Shown here: one piece after another, positions 11,463 through 36,847 of the stretch
Layout of the letters: each line of letters starts with the position of its first letter
How positions within the stretch are numbered: the stretch's first letter is position 1
Origin: Tribonema minus
Lineage: Eukaryota > Sar > Xanthophyceae > Tribonematales > Tribonemataceae
NCBI GenBank assembly: GCA_017506865.1
Contig: JAFCMP010000246.1
Span: 248,001 to 312,000, forward strand
Direction of reading: 5' to 3'
DNA: 64,000 nucleotides
Notes under the pieces: generated by a model
What the model was told of the DNA's origin: nothing
The model's input: the letters and a program-made list of their open reading frames with translations, nothing else
Database searches by the model: none
Made by a program: the position numbers and the translations under genes

Positions 11463-12818
11463 GTAGGTAGCGCGCGTGCTGGCAGCGCTCAGCGCTGCAC
11501 AGGAACACGGACGCGTGGCGGGCGACGGAGCGAAGGCGCGCGTCGCTCCGCGTGCTGCGCAGCGCATGCAGCAGCGGCGCCGGTCGCGGTCCGCGCAGGC
11601 ACTTGCGACGAGCAGTGCTCAGCGACTGGGCTGCCGTCGCAGGATGAGGGCATGCACAGGTCAGGGCGGGGACTGCTAAGCGCCGCACGCTGCACAGCCG
11701 CGGCGCAGGTGCACAGCGTGCGCACCAGCGCGGCAGTTCTCGCCGGCACGGCGTGCAACCGAATGTGATGCCCGGCTGGGAACATCAAGCTGCCTGACGA
11801 GCGCTGCGCAGCGCGCGTGCAGCGGAGCGTTGTACATCACGTGGGGCTCATGCGAGCCGGCGCACCCATCGACCGCAAGAGCGGTCTCTAGCAGGCGGTG
11901 GGGATGGGAACCATAGCCTGCGTGGCGTGACTGCAGCGGGGGCGCTCGTGATGCATGCACCCGTGTGCACGCACGCACGGGGCTCAGATGAGCGCTGCTG
12001 CAGAGGGGGGCGCCCCTGCCACCTCCATGAATTAGTTCCAGGTCCCCCAGTGGCTTGTCGCGCGCTTTGCTTTGGAATTGGCAGAGCCCTTGCAGGTGCG
12101 CCAGCAGCGCTCGTCAGTGAGCACTGCTGCAGGTGGAGCCGCGCTCCGCACATGGTACTGCACAACAAAGGTCTCAGGCATGCAGCACACTATGTAGTGC
12201 TAGTGCACCAGCAGCTCAGCATAAGCGCCCAACATGGCGAATGGCCAATGTTGACCAATTCTCCAGTACCGGAAAATGACATGACCTTTTTTTCTTTGAC
12301 ACAGTTTCATCACGCCTGCAAGATCTTTGTCACGTTTCATATCCTTCATCTTCTCGTGCTTCAAGTTCGCATTCATTCAGCAGGTGAACAGATCTGCAAG
12401 TGCCCATACTTTTTTATATTTCCTTCATTCACGTCCTGCTTCAAGTTTGCATTCAGCAGTGCGAACAAAGATTCTTGCATACGAGAGAGTGACCTCGTCA
12501 AGCGAGCTCGTCGGGGATTTGGTTCATTGAATAAGGCGGTTGAAAAAAAGAAGAGACGGCGAAAGAATAAATGTCTATTCGTCTCCTTTCAGGAAGAACG
12601 CTTCGGCAAGTGACACCCCGAAACAGAAAGCGTTCGCCTGACGACACATAGCGAACTCGCTGCTTGCGTGGCCTTTGTGAAGCGCGATGCTCCTCACAGC
12701 TCCTCCGAGAGCATTAGGGCACCGACCAACTCTACGGCAGGCTGCCGCTCCACCGCACCAGACGCTGTACAGCACTTCACTTGCAGCATCAGCCACGCCG
12801 TAGCGTCCTGCGCGCAGG
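11463..12818. other. intergenic; AT-richer tandem block at 12270-12610
   Basis: No gene recognised. The first half is GC-rich with many GCTCAGC/GCTGAGC words. From about 12270 the sequence becomes clearly richer in A and T, with T runs, A runs and two copies (spaced about 80 bases) of a block containing CTTCAAGTTCGCATTC or its variant, each ending CAGCAG. This AT-rich island lies about 200 bases upstream of the ankyrin gene and may contain its promoter. Confidence 0.45.
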
Positions 12819-13787
12819 ATGTGCCACGTTAGCTGCAACAGCATAGATGATACACCTGTAGGCGCGCACTTCCGAGGGCTCGACACCATCGCTGTCGACG
12901 CCACCTGCCGGACTGCCACGGATCACCCCTCGCCAGCGGCTGCTGCTTCTCAAGCGCTGCTGATTGAGGATATCCTGCTTCACATCTGCAGCTTCCAGGA
13001 TGGCCGTAGGGGAGAGGACTGGAATCAGCAGGGCCCTGATCATGGAGACTTGGCTGCGTACAATTCCCACCTGTCCCTGCTCCTGTCCAGACCGCTGTCG
13101 TGCAGCGCCAAGGCGCTAGAGCACGCAGCAAGCGCCGGAAACCTACCCCTCCTTCAGCACCTGTACTCTTCCCACCCCAATCTAAGGCAGCACACCACCG
13201 ATGCATTCAACAGTGCAGCAGTTGCTGGGCATTTGCACGTTTTGCTCTGGCTGCACTCGGAGCTGGCCCCGAAAATCACAGCCTGGGCGATTGACGGCGC
13301 TGCCAGAGAGGGCCATCTGCCAGTAGTGAGGTGGCTAGCACAAAATGGGGCAGCCAGCACAGTAAAGGCGTTCAACGGCGCCGCCGCCAACGGCCACCTG
13401 GCGGTCGCTCAGTACCTCCACACACAGCAGGGGCTCACAGGGACACCCTGGGCGCTCGACGCCGCCGCGATGAACGGCCACCTGCACGCAGTACAGTACA
13501 TACGCGCGAACTGCCGCTACGCGGCGGGCTTCACCGGCAACGCGCTGGACCTCGCCGCGATCAACGGCCACGCTGCCGTCGTGCAGTGGCTGCTCGAGAA
13601 CACGGAGGATACGTGGACGCGATGGGGGCTGGAGGGCGCCACAACTGGCAGCCACACGCGTGTGGCGGAGCTGCTGCTCACTGCCGGGCGCGGCCGCCAG
13701 GCGACGGACGGCCGCAGCAGCAGGGCCGGTTCGTCCGCCAGCGCCGCCGCCGCCGCTGCGCAGCCAGACGAGGAGCCTGTCGAGTAG
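12819..13787 (+). CDS. intronless ankyrin-repeat protein
   Basis: A single open frame of 322 codons from ATG 12819 to TAG 13785. About residues 47-60 (LLIEDILLHICSF) resemble a short F-box-like helix. Residues about 99-300 form seven ankyrin-type units with the pattern A-x3-AA-x-x-GHL-x-V-x-x-L (for example AAREGHLPVVRWL, AAANGHLAVAQYL, AAINGHAAVVQWL). The C-terminus is a disordered Ser/Ala tail ending DEEPVE. Function is unknown; ankyrin units bind proteins, and an F-box-like N-terminus would suggest substrate recruitment to a ubiquitin ligase. It is the only gene here without introns, which fits a recently spread or retro-copied family member. A CGCAG just before the ATG could be a splice acceptor, so an upstream exon cannot be excluded. 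Confidence 0.85.
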   Translation: MCHVSCNSIDDTPVGAHFRGLDTIAVDATCRTATDHPSPAAAASQALLIEDILLHICSFQDGRRGEDWNQQGPDHGDLAAYNSHLSLLLSRPLSCSAKALEHAASAGNLPLLQHLYSSHPNLRQHTTDAFNSAAVAGHLHVLLWLHSELAPKITAWAIDGAAREGHLPVVRWLAQNGAASTVKAFNGAAANGHLAVAQYLHTQQGLTGTPWALDAAAMNGHLHAVQYIRANCRYAAGFTGNALDLAAINGHAAVVQWLLENTEDTWTRWGLEGATTGSHTRVAELLLTAGRGRQATDGRSSRAGSSASAAAAAAQPDEEPVE

Positions 13788-14725
13788 CATGCCGTGTGTG
13801 AGTTCGTGGTCACATTTATCGTTGTGTGTCGCTTTCCGCGCGCCAGCTTCTCCGCTAGAAGCTGCGTTGGGCCAGCACGTTTCACATGGGCGCTCAGACG
13901 CCTTGCTTGTGGCATCCATGTAAGTAAAGAGTACGGCGCAGGGACACTTTTGCGGCCAGTCGAAAATGCCTCGCAGTGAGGCTCACGTGCGCACAGAGCC
14001 TTGGCTCGTAATATCCTATTCCTAAATGCATTCACTCCTTCGTGCACGGCTTGTTTTCTCAGTGCTGATGTTGCTCTGCCATTCGATGCTAAACACTGGA
14101 TGCGCAGTACCGCAGCAGCTGACTGCTTGTCGTATGCTATGCATAGACGCATCCCAGAGGCTGCACGCGGATGGTGTCAATGATTGCGGCGTTGTGTGCA
14201 TCCCGCCCGTCAGCACCAGCATGTGATGTGCTGCAGCATGTATGTTTGCTGCAATACATGCTTTGTAATGCAAGCTTTTTGAACGCAAGCTTTTGGGTTC
14301 ATCATTCGACGAGGCGCTAATAGTAGAGTAGTAGCCACACGTCCGCTATTAGCGGGAGGGGGCCCAAGAGGAGTGTGCACGCGGCGTGGGGCTCTCGCCA
14401 TCTGACAGCAGCATCTGCGTGTTGATCAAACGAAGCAGCTGCAAGCCGCATCCAGGCAAGTAAGTGCTTCGAGCCCGTCTGTGTGCCATGCCATGCCCAC
14501 TGAAATACATGTGACGTTATATTTGGTCAGTAGATATGGTCGAGCTGCGAAATCTTGTGCCGTGCCTCATACAGCTCCTGAAGGCTCTATATCTCCCTTT
14601 CTCTCTCTCTATGGGCTCATGCAGCTGGTGCATCGGCCTGCTGGAGTTGAACCAACTTCAAAAGCAGTGCGCCTGTGACAAAGTCGGCGCGTGGTAAGCC
14701 GCGGGGGACCAGCCCTGCGCCCAGG
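13788..14725. promoter_or_regulatory. intergenic and probable promoter/5' UTR of the CorC-like gene
   Basis: No coding exon recognised. A pyrimidine-rich, TATA-like stretch (CTCTATATCTCCCTTTCTC) lies at about 14585-14605, roughly 120 bases upstream of the chosen start codon, and is a candidate core promoter. An upstream in-frame ATG at 14675 would add 17 charged residues before the signal peptide and was not preferred. Confidence 0.35.
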
Positions 14726-27729
<13,004 letters not shown>

Positions 27730-29898
27730 GCACTGGGGGGGGGGCGTAATGCCCCCTCTTCCGCAAGCGGCCGCTGTCGCTGCTGCGACCGCTTTGACGC
27801 GGTTCAGTGTGGTCAGCAGCGGCACGCGACAGCAGCGGCAGCGGCAGCAGCAGCCTTCCCCCCTCTTTCCCTCAGAATAGCTGCTCCTCCCCCGCTGCTG
27901 CTGCTGCCGCCGCCGCCGCCGCCGCCGCTGCTGCTGCTGCGGCGGCCCAGCGCCCCGCCAGCCCCCGCTGAGCACCCATGTTTCGATGCCGGTGATTGCC
28001 ATGTTAGGATCAGATGGCTCAAACCCTAGCTGTCCAACCCTAGCGGTGAGCGCGCTATGCGTGGGGGGGGGGAAGGGGGAGCTGCTGCGCTCCACCGTCG
28101 CAGCGCTCTGTGGATCGCTGCTGTAGGCGCGCGTTTTCCCGCTGCTGGTGGGCAAAGCCCCGCTGCCGGAAAAAGCAGCTTTTCATTGGTGCGTCCCCCC
28201 TTGTAGTACGCATGTGCTTCAACAGCAGCTCCCGGGGTGTCTGGTGTGGCGGCGACAGCTGCTATGCGCGCACGAGGCGCGGGGGGCAGCATCAAGTTTC
28301 GTGTCCTTATCACCGCGACGCAGTAGACATTGATTGTAAGTTTGTGAACACAGCTCTCCGTGTGGGGCGCCCTTCCTGTATCTGCCGTCTCTCTCCTGTG
28401 TGTGTGTGTGTGTGTACATGGGTCCTTGCTGCCTGACTGCATGACATTCCAGCGGGTTTGATCAAGTTGCGTCGTGTACGCAATGGCGTGCTTAGTAGAG
28501 CTCAACGATCTTTTTGATTCGTTTTTCATTACTCACCACTCAGGTGGGTCAGTCAAGCCCAAGGGGCCAATCCTAGTCTGTACTGTTTACACAGGTGTGT
28601 GCTGCACACGCGCATGCAGAGACTGCCCGAGTTCAGCACCTGCGTGACATAGCACCTAGAGTACATGACACACATTTCACGTCTACTTGGGCACATACAG
28701 ACCCCTTCTCTGGTCAACGGACAGCTGCACATACTGCAGTGATTGACGCAGCAAGCGACAGCACCCACTGATGTTGCCACTGGGCGAATCGTACAGCAGT
28801 GACTTCAGTGGACGAACATCGAAGCAACTTGAGCACTTGAACTACAACAGACATGATCCATGCAGCAGATGCACAACGCACACAACACACCAAAGACGCA
28901 AAGCCGCTTCATGTTGTTGTAACCGTGCATGTAATGATGGCAGCTGTATGTCTCTCTTGGCAGCCGGCGCTGTCGGGGTGCACACAGCACGTGGCCGGAT
29001 TATTGACAAGCCGCAGCAACTTGAAGCTTCTGTGGGACGCGCCAAGCACAGACACAGGACCAAGCGTAGATCAGACATCAGGACAGGAATGAGCGTTGTG
29101 CGGTACATAAGAGTGAGAAGCCTTGCAGGAAGGCTTGAGACGAGCAGCAGGGGAGTGCAACGATGGTTGATTGGCAAATGCATCATCACTATGTGGGCAC
29201 ACAGCTGCAGCGTACCCTGCTCAGGTGGAGAGCAAAGCAAGATAGGGTGGCCTAACCATGCAAACAGAGCGCAGCACACAAAACGAGACGGACTCAACGA
29301 CAATGACCATATAATGGCAGGGCCAGCAGCACTTGAAACTGCAGCCTCTGTGACGCAGTCCATTGCAGCATCGATCAGCAGCGGCCCATCTCGCAACAGC
29401 GTTTGCGAAAGCGGTGCATGGCTCGTTGGCACCTCTGCGCCCTCGCATCCAAAGCTCAGCGGCCCGGGACACGGGCAATGACTAGATCAGCGTGTATATA
29501 TGTTGTAAATCGTCCAGACTTTTTGCTCCCGTGTCTTTGCGCCACACATTGGAACGCATGGGCACTAACACTGACTTGCGACGCCGGTTTTGGCTTGGAA
29601 GGCCACGCGGCACGAGATACAAGCGCTTGGGACACTTCAAAACTGACATTCATGCTGCCGATGTGCAGTTCGCCTGCGTCAGGTGCTCTGAAGTTCTCCA
29701 CACCTACATTCACCAACTTGGTCATGCACGATGCGGCACCGTGTCAAACCACATAGCACTTAAGATCAGCAGACAGTGATCCATCACCTCCGATACCATG
29801 TACTGCTCGCCGGCACATGCAATCACAGCGAAGACAGATCAATGTCATTATTAAGCCTTCGTACCTGAGCACTGCTGCTGAACGGCGGCGGCGGCGCT
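27730..29898. other. intergenic between two convergent genes
   Basis: Lies between the 3' ends of the CorC-like gene (+) and the DCN1-like gene (-). It contains GCAGCG-type and (CTG)n/(CCG)n trinucleotide runs at about 27815-27950, a (TG)n run at about 28398-28414, and a partial dispersed-repeat copy at 28494-28530. Open frames in it, such as minus 28842-29432, show no family resemblance. Confidence 0.5.
28494..28530 (-). repeat. dispersed repeat, partial copy c
   Basis: On the minus strand it reads GAAAAACGAATCAAAAAGAT then CGTTGAGCTCTA, matching only the first half of the element. It is the only copy found outside a modelled intron. Confidence 0.65.
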
Positions 29899-32800
29899 TC
29901 AGCAGGGCTTGGCGGCGGCGCCGCTCTGCTTGGCGCGCAGGAACTCCACCTGCGCAGCAAACAATATCAACAAGCAGCAGCCCTCAGGCGATGATGCGCT
30001 GCACGTCCGCAAAGGCGCGGCGCGGCGCGCAGCCTGCAGCGATGCTCAGCAGGGCTCAGCAGCGCAGCACAGCGCGTGTGTCTGCAACATTGCTCAGCAC
30101 GGATCTGCAGCGCGTACCGTGCACATGCATGCCAGCGCGCGCTTCCGCAGCATGGTTCAGAGAACAACTGCGATCCGCTTCAGCACTTTCTGTGGGGGTT
30201 GTGTGCCGTGTGCGCTGCGCGCGTTTCTTGAAAGTTTGCACGAGCGAGAGACAGCTCATGACCATCACCACACTCTTTGAATCCTTTTGTTTAGCGCTTT
30301 TGATACGCACAAAGATTGCGGCAGTCATTCTCATTTTCTTGAGCACTCTGGTCATGCGTCAGAATGCACATGTGTGTGTGTCCTGATGTTTACACACATA
30401 TCACTTGAAGTTTGCACTCACAAAGTCGTCTAGCAGCAGGGGCCACGAGCTGTCCGTGTCATATCTGTCAATGTCCTGAAAGCCATCAAACAGAGAGAGC
30501 AAGCGAGAACAAGGCGGGCAGTGTGAGCAGTGTACAACACAAAGGTCTGGGCGTGTGGTCTGGGATTCACTGCGCGGCGCGCTTCCAACTTCAAGTTGTA
30601 CGTGGCAGACGCGCACTTCATCGACTTGACTGCGCACTCGGCGGGCAGTAATGCGCGGCATAGGATCGTAGTCCGCATGCCACGATGTGCTGCCTAACCC
30701 TGAACCTAAGCGAGCCACCCGCTATGCGCTGCATAGCGACTAAGCGGCCCGTTCGCTGCACACAAATCGTCAACGTGACACAGATTGCCAACTCTGGCAT
30801 GTCCAAAACCCCACAATCTCATGGTCCATGCCGCAAAAAAAGCGGGTGCGGCAGGTGCTCCCCTTCTGTGACCGCCAGCATTGCAGCCGTGTGTAGGCGG
30901 GGAGCCGTGTCACAGTGCAGGGGACTCATTGGTGGCAGGCCGTCATTTGCATGTGACTTCAGCCAGCTGCGAGGAAGCGTGCAGTGCGCGCATGACCCTG
31001 TTCCCAACGCAAGGAGCATTTCACACTAGCACGCGGCTGCTGCTCAGTTGCCGGCGTGCGCACTAGCGACAAGCGCCGCCCCAGCAACGCAAGACTTCAG
31101 CTACTGCAACCGCTAACGCGGATGACACTGTAGTGTGTTCCAGACACTATGCCAATGACGGGCAGCGGCTCTGGCATGATTGTGTTGTAAGAGACTAAAA
31201 TACAGTTACAGTGCACACAGTGCTCAGCAGCGCGCGCTAAAGCTCACCGTGCCGACGCTCTTTGCGTACTCGAGGAAGCTGCTCCGCCGCCGCGTCCGAG
31301 GCAGCGCGGACACAGGCGCAGGGCAACAGAGAAGATAGTCAGCACTTGCGTGCAGAGCACGTGGCGTGTGCCAGTCAAGACGCCAACAGCAGCCAGCAGC
31401 AGTTTATGTTGGGAATGCACAAGAGCGCAATGCACCGAGCGCGACAAACCGAGACTAGTGGAATTCTGCCGCCGTGGTGATGGCAGGTGCGCTCAACACA
31501 CACTGGGGTAGGCATGTAGGCTTTCCTGCGTGTACTGAGCACTGCCCCAGTCACTGCGCCTGCGGCAGCGCTCAACCGAATCGCAGGAAAGAGTGGGCTC
31601 CAGCTTCATACGCGCAACTGAACCGCATTCGCAGTTAATAAAGCTGAGACGCAACCCCTATGTAAGCTCGTCCCAAGATGCGCCTCACCGCTGCGCGCAT
31701 TCCATCAGCACATACATCCATCCATGAGTCAACATCAGGTCTACATCAATGGCTGTCAAAGCAGCTGCCCTGGACAGTTTCGTACACATGTACATACGCA
31801 AAGCATGATGGGCGCCTCCACTTGTGCACCCACCACTGGTCTCACAATATAACCATGTATTTCAATGCACAGATCCATGCTGTAAGGACCGCATGTACTT
31901 CTATATATACTTGAAGTATATGGAGTCATGACCGTTCACCTGTTCCACTGGTCCTGCATCACGATTTCACCGAGTCCGTTTGAGCCCTTACGACCTGCCC
32001 CAATACATGTCATGTACTCCATTGCACATACCTATGCACTTTACGAAGCATGTACTTCAACTATGAAGTGTGACCATTCACCTGTTCCACTGGTCCTGCG
32101 TCACAATTTTCACCGAGTCCGTGGCCTCCAGGAACTCCACAAACTGCGATGTGGCTCCCTGCCCGCGTGTGCTGCAGCGCGCAGCAGCAGCGGCAGCGCC
32201 ACGATACAAGCGCATGAGAAAGATATCCAACACAATGGTGGGCACGACAGGCGATCGGTGCGCAGCAAGCCAGAACTGCGGTGCCACTCTGCAGCAGTGC
32301 TCAGAAATGGCCTGCACCATCGCTCAGCTCCGATCCCATGCCCTGCCAAACGCGCTACACTCCATGACGCGCACTCGTTGCTTCTCTGCGCAACACGATT
32401 CGATGGCATGCATGAGCCCAGACAGACGCCACTGCGCGCGCCAGCAAGCCGCACTGCCATCTGCAGTCAGCGCACTACAGGAGGCCCGGCAATCAGCCAC
32501 AAGGGCGGCGACGGCCGTGATAACGGGGACACTGTGCACGCCACGCCGCGTGACATGCGGCAACAGCACTCCGGTATTCTTGCTTGCTTCTCAGGCCAAC
32601 AACGGCAGAAGTAGCCCGCCCTGGGCTGCATTGCAAATGGTGCATTCAGCTCTGCACGCCTGCTCTGGTCTGAGGGCGGAACGCACGCAAACCCTGATAC
32701 TTTGAAGTACTTGAAGTTGAAGTTGAAAAAGGTTCGCAGGCGCGCGCTCACCTGTCGGGCAGCACGAGCGGCAGCAGCGCGCACACAATGTCCTTCTCCA

Positions 32801-35800
32801 CCGTCTTCTTGGTCCCCTCCCTCGAGAACGTGAACACAAACCTGTCACTTGCGTGCAACAATCGCAGATCAGATTTGCGCCTGCCCAGTTGCTAGGGTTA
32901 GGGTTGGGGCCAGGATTAGGTCAGTGCTCAGAGCAGAGCAAGTGCGCAGGCAAAGGTGCCTGCAGGGTATACACGCGTGCACCTGGTGTGCGTGAATGGA
33001 CCCAACCGTAACCCTCACGCTACGTTGTTACTGTGGCCACTGCATGCAATTTACGCGGTTCTGTGTGGTATGGTCTGACAGCGCCACCATGTGTGCACGT
33101 ACAGTGCCTGACGGCGTTCGCTCATTGAGCAATTGAGGCATCAACCTGGCAGCGCAGCACACGAACCTGCCTGGATTGAATGTGGACGCCACGGCAGCGG
33201 TAAGGTATCGTGAAGTGCCACAATGCTCAGACAAGTCAACCTGCACGCATCATCGCATCAGCCGCGGGCGTCCCTGGGGCAGCGAGTGCTGCAGCTTGAG
33301 CAGCTGCCGCACCATAAAGTAGGGCATGTACTCCATCGTACACACTTCAAAGTATATAGATTGAACACATGTACTTTTGAACTTCAACACATATACTTCA
33401 AAGCAAGTGTGACCACAACGAGTTGACGTCGCCTACCCTCTGGGCCTGTCGCCAGTGCGCACACATCAACTTCAACTGCAGGGGCTGCATACTTCAACTG
33501 ACTTGCCTCATTACGCATCAGAACCCACCTGTAGAAGTCCCTGAACTCGTACTGTCCCATGAACCCCGGGTCCAGCGACGGCAGCACCTGCTTGAGCCGC
33601 TCCACAGAGTCCACTCGCAGCTCCGTCATCCCCTTCACAAACTCCTGCGCTGGTGGCAGAATACACGTGTGCAGTGTGACATGTTGAAGTTAGTATTAAA
33701 GTTCAAACGCGCGGGGGGTTCCAATGCTCAGATCAAAAAGGGGGCATCAGCTGCTCCTTCTGAGGTAGCGAGAGGGTAGCCACGTCACGAGATCAGAGCC
33801 GCTTTGGGAGAGCGCACCGCTGCCGCAGCGCCGTCATCCCCTTCACAAACTCCTGCTCCGGCGGCAGAGACGCGTGCGTGCGCGACGTCAGGCATGCGCT
33901 TGTAAACAGATTTAGTGGTTGGAGATTACTAGTTCAGCTGCGCAGATTCCAGTGCTCAGATGAAGCAGGGGCATTCAGCAGCGAGGGCGTAGCCGTGGCA
34001 CAAGATCTGTCAAAGTGTATGGGTGCGCACTGCCGCGGCAGCGTCACAAACTCATGCGCAGGCGGCAGGGACGGGTGGCGATGAGCTCAACTTCAACTGC
34101 GCACACGTGCATCGTGCAGCTCACACAAGGGCATAAATGCTGACAGCAACTTCGACCCTGACCTCATCGCACGACCAATCGCCAGCGCCACGAGATCTGG
34201 GCGCAAGCGTACACGGACACACGACGAGCGCACTTCCCCTGTACACACCCTGATGCTACACAGCCCCCTGCCAAGGCACCCACGCAATGGAAGCCGCTGC
34301 ATGAGGTGGCGGGGGTGAGAAGGGGGGGGGGGAGGGGGGGGGGGAGGGGGGGAAAGGGGGGGGGGGTACTTGCCTCTTGCGAGATCTGCCCGGGCTTCTG
34401 CGCCTTGAGCTTGTAGCAGAGCACCAGTATGCTGACGTCGCTCTCGGGGTCGATGCCCATGTCCTGTAGGGGGGGCAATAGAGAGCGCAGCGGCATCCGC
34501 GTCATTAACTTCAAATCTTTTCCTCTTCCGGGTGATCCAGCCGTGCCCCCAGGGTATGTATGCACTGTGCACAGTAATGGAAACGATTCAAACGATCGCA
34601 GAGCTCTAGGTGACAAGGTGTGGTTAGCCGCAAATGCCTTCCACTGACAAGGTGTGGTTAGCCGCAAATGCCTTCCACCAATAACCTTATATCCGGTAGT
34701 GCGCTCGCCGTGACTCCGTTGCAGGAATTCTAGGCCTGTGGCGTCGCTGCCTAACGCGGGCGCACATAACAGTTGTGCTTGCAACCCGAAAGCTAGCGCG
34801 CTGCTGGTCCAAAACCCTTGCTCGAAGCGTGACCGGTGGCCTTACTTAACGTTGACTCTGTCTGAACTAATGACATGCAAGTGATCGCCTCATTCTCTTT
34901 GACCTTGCAAGTGACCACTCCGGAGAGCAGACGCAGTAAACTGCAACGCCAGCATTCCGCCCACTCAGTAGTTCAAACTTCAGCTGCTGGTACCAAGCGA
35001 ATTTGTTTGCAGGCACCACAAATGTCTTGAAACCAGAACTCGCGCCAAAAGCCGCACACGACATGCTAGCAATGTGTAGGGGATAGCGCGCCAGATCAGC
35101 CGCTGTTGCCCGCCTAGCATGTACTGGCATCTGCTCCGCTTGCTACTTGACGACACTAAAGGGCGCAGATAGCAGCCAGAGTACTATACGCGGCGCCACT
35201 CGCCTCGCCCAGCTTGCCAATCCCTTCCTCGTCGATGACGCCCTCGTTCTGCAGCAGCGCACAGCCGACAGTGAGCAGGGATGAGGCGCGTACACAGTTG
35301 TTGAAGTTGAAGTTGAAGTAATGCGTAATCGCAAGACAGCTGCTATGTGGCAGCACCCACAAGCCCACGCACTGGCTGGTGACCTGTAAGGCCACGTCGG
35401 AAGCGGGCCACGCCATCTAGGGCTGCAGCAAATCCTCACACAAATGTCGAGTCACCCCTATGAACTGCCCAGTACATCTACCACAAACAAGTTGTTGTCT
35501 TGTAATAAATCGCTGACACAGGAACATGCCAAGGTGTCTGCGCTGCGCCCCGCCTCAGTTCACATCTAGACTCACAACCAATGCAGCAATGCCGACGCCT
35601 TGAAGCAGGCCAGAACTTGACGCGCCAACGGCAGGCTGAGCTGCCATGCGTGATCCATCGCCATCTGTAGCTGCCACACCATCACTTCTGGCATAGTCTG
35701 TCCACAGAACAGATGCCGATGGGCTCTCAAAGGCAGCATGCACTGTACAGACGCGATGCACTCACGTCAGAGTCCGCAACGTTTTGACATCACTTCTACC

Positions 35801-36847
35801 AGTCCATGTGCAGGACAGGTGCACATGGGCTCTCAAAGGCAGCATGCACTGCACAATGTGAGGCACTGATGTACGGGTCCGTACACTTTTTGCCCTCACT
35901 TCTGCCGCAGTCCATTCGAAGGACAGATGCACATATGCACATGGCTCTCAAGTACAGCACATGCAAGTCACTCACGTCCGGGTCCGCATACTTTTTGAAC
36001 AGCTCCAGCACCCTGTCCGGCAGCTTTTGCCGCTCCGCCTGCGCCAGCGCCTGCTGCTGCGCCGGCCGCTGCTGCTGCAGCTGCTGCTGCTGCCGCTGCG
36101 CCGCGTACGCGTCATGCACGGGTGGCGGCGGCCTGGCGGACACAGGAGAAGCGCAAAACCAGCGCGTTGTTTACTTGCTGCTCACGCAACGCGTGTGCTG
36201 ACGTGCGACTGTCAGTGAATGGTGCACCAGAGGCTCGACCGTTGTGCGTGAGTGTGCGAGACTTCAGCACTGCCCTCGGCAGAGGGATGCAAGGCCAGAA
36301 TGAGTGGCAGCGACCAGCAACAAAAGCCAACGCAGTCGAATGGTGGCGTCCAACCGCAAGCACCAGGGCAAGGGCTTCGCAGCGCGCAGGTGGCAGCAGC
36401 TTTTACCTGTACTCAGTCGTCTTGGGCTTCTTCTGAACGTGCTCGTCATTGGAGGTGGTGGTCTGTGGTTTTGGCTTTGAGGAAGTTGCAGTGTGGTGCG
36501 CCTGCAGACGCGCCAGCAGCGCCGTCTTGTTGCCCGACACCGTCAGTCCTGCAGTCCGGCATGCTTCCTTGAGCTGGGCCTGATGGCAAGACCGGGAAAA
36601 TATACCGAACAGATGAACGTCATGAGAGACGAACAGACAACAACAAGCCAATGTGACCTGATCGACCAGAGAATCGGCTGCAGTGACGAGACTGGCCGAT
36701 CTATTGGCTAAAGCATCGGGCTCCCGTCTGCCCCTCCGGCGCCGGACAGTGGGCAACGAAGAAGAAGCGGACAAGGATGTGTGTTCGAGAAACACGTGAG
36801 TGACTCACCGCTGTCTGCCGCATGCTCCATGGGCACTCTGCACTCAT
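29899..36847 (-). CDS. DCN1-like cullin-neddylation factor with N-terminal SAP domain
   Basis: DCN1/DCUN1 proteins bind cullins and Ubc12 and stimulate Nedd8 transfer, activating cullin-RING ubiquitin ligases. Exons in transcript order: 36847-36809, 36579-36407, 36132-35976, 35248-35204, 34463-34374, 33644-33529, 32841-32752, 32171-32082, 31278-31248, 30475-30422, 29949-29899 (311 residues, phases consistent; exon 8 start is least certain). Exon 2 holds a SAP motif (AQLKEACRTAGLTVSGNK) followed by a basic KKPK stretch. A Gln-rich linker in exon 3 leads to LFKKYADPD. The potentiating-neddylation domain follows: NEGVIDEEGIGKLGE, MGIDPESDVSILVLCYKLKA, EFVKGMTELRVDSVERLKQ, FVFTFSREGTKK, FLEYAKSVGTDIDRYD, and the diagnostic SWPLLLDDFVEFLRAKQ. 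No UBA domain is seen; SAP, a DNA-binding fold, replaces it and suggests nuclear action. Introns 4 and 5 have GC donors. The 13-residue first exon is tentative. Confidence 0.88.
31930..31985 (-). repeat. echo of DCN1-like exon 8 end
   Basis: A decayed copy of the exon 8 tail (DQWN region) with its AACAG/GTGAA donor lies about 145 bases beyond the real donor at 32082, in the following intron. Confidence 0.8.
33825..34080 (-). repeat. echoes of DCN1-like exon 6 start
   Basis: At 33831-33872 the acceptor (GGAGCAG) and the exon 6 start (EFVKGMTA) are repeated about 190 bases upstream of the real exon. A second, more decayed copy of the same GAGTTTGTGA segment with the Gly-rich flank lies at about 34040-34075. 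Confidence 0.8.
34319..34368 (+). repeat. long G-run tract
   Basis: Nearly 50 bases of G interrupted by a few A. On the coding (minus) strand of the DCN1-like gene this is a poly-C tract placed just after the GC donor of intron 5, not before an acceptor. It may form a four-stranded G structure and is prone to assembly error. Confidence 0.8.
34577..34682 (+). repeat. dispersed repeat, copy d with internal duplication
   Basis: GGAAACGATTCAAACGATCG, an AGAGCTCTAGG block, then GACAAGGTGTGGTTAGCCGC and AAATGCCTTCCAC. The second half is repeated once more directly downstream (about 33-base unit). It sits in intron 4 of the DCN1-like gene, antisense to that gene. Confidence 0.9.

Noticed and set aside
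28842-29432. 196-codon minus-strand frame between convergent genes
   Set aside because: Cys/Leu-rich translation without family match and with an equally long overlapping plus-strand frame; treated as intergenic.
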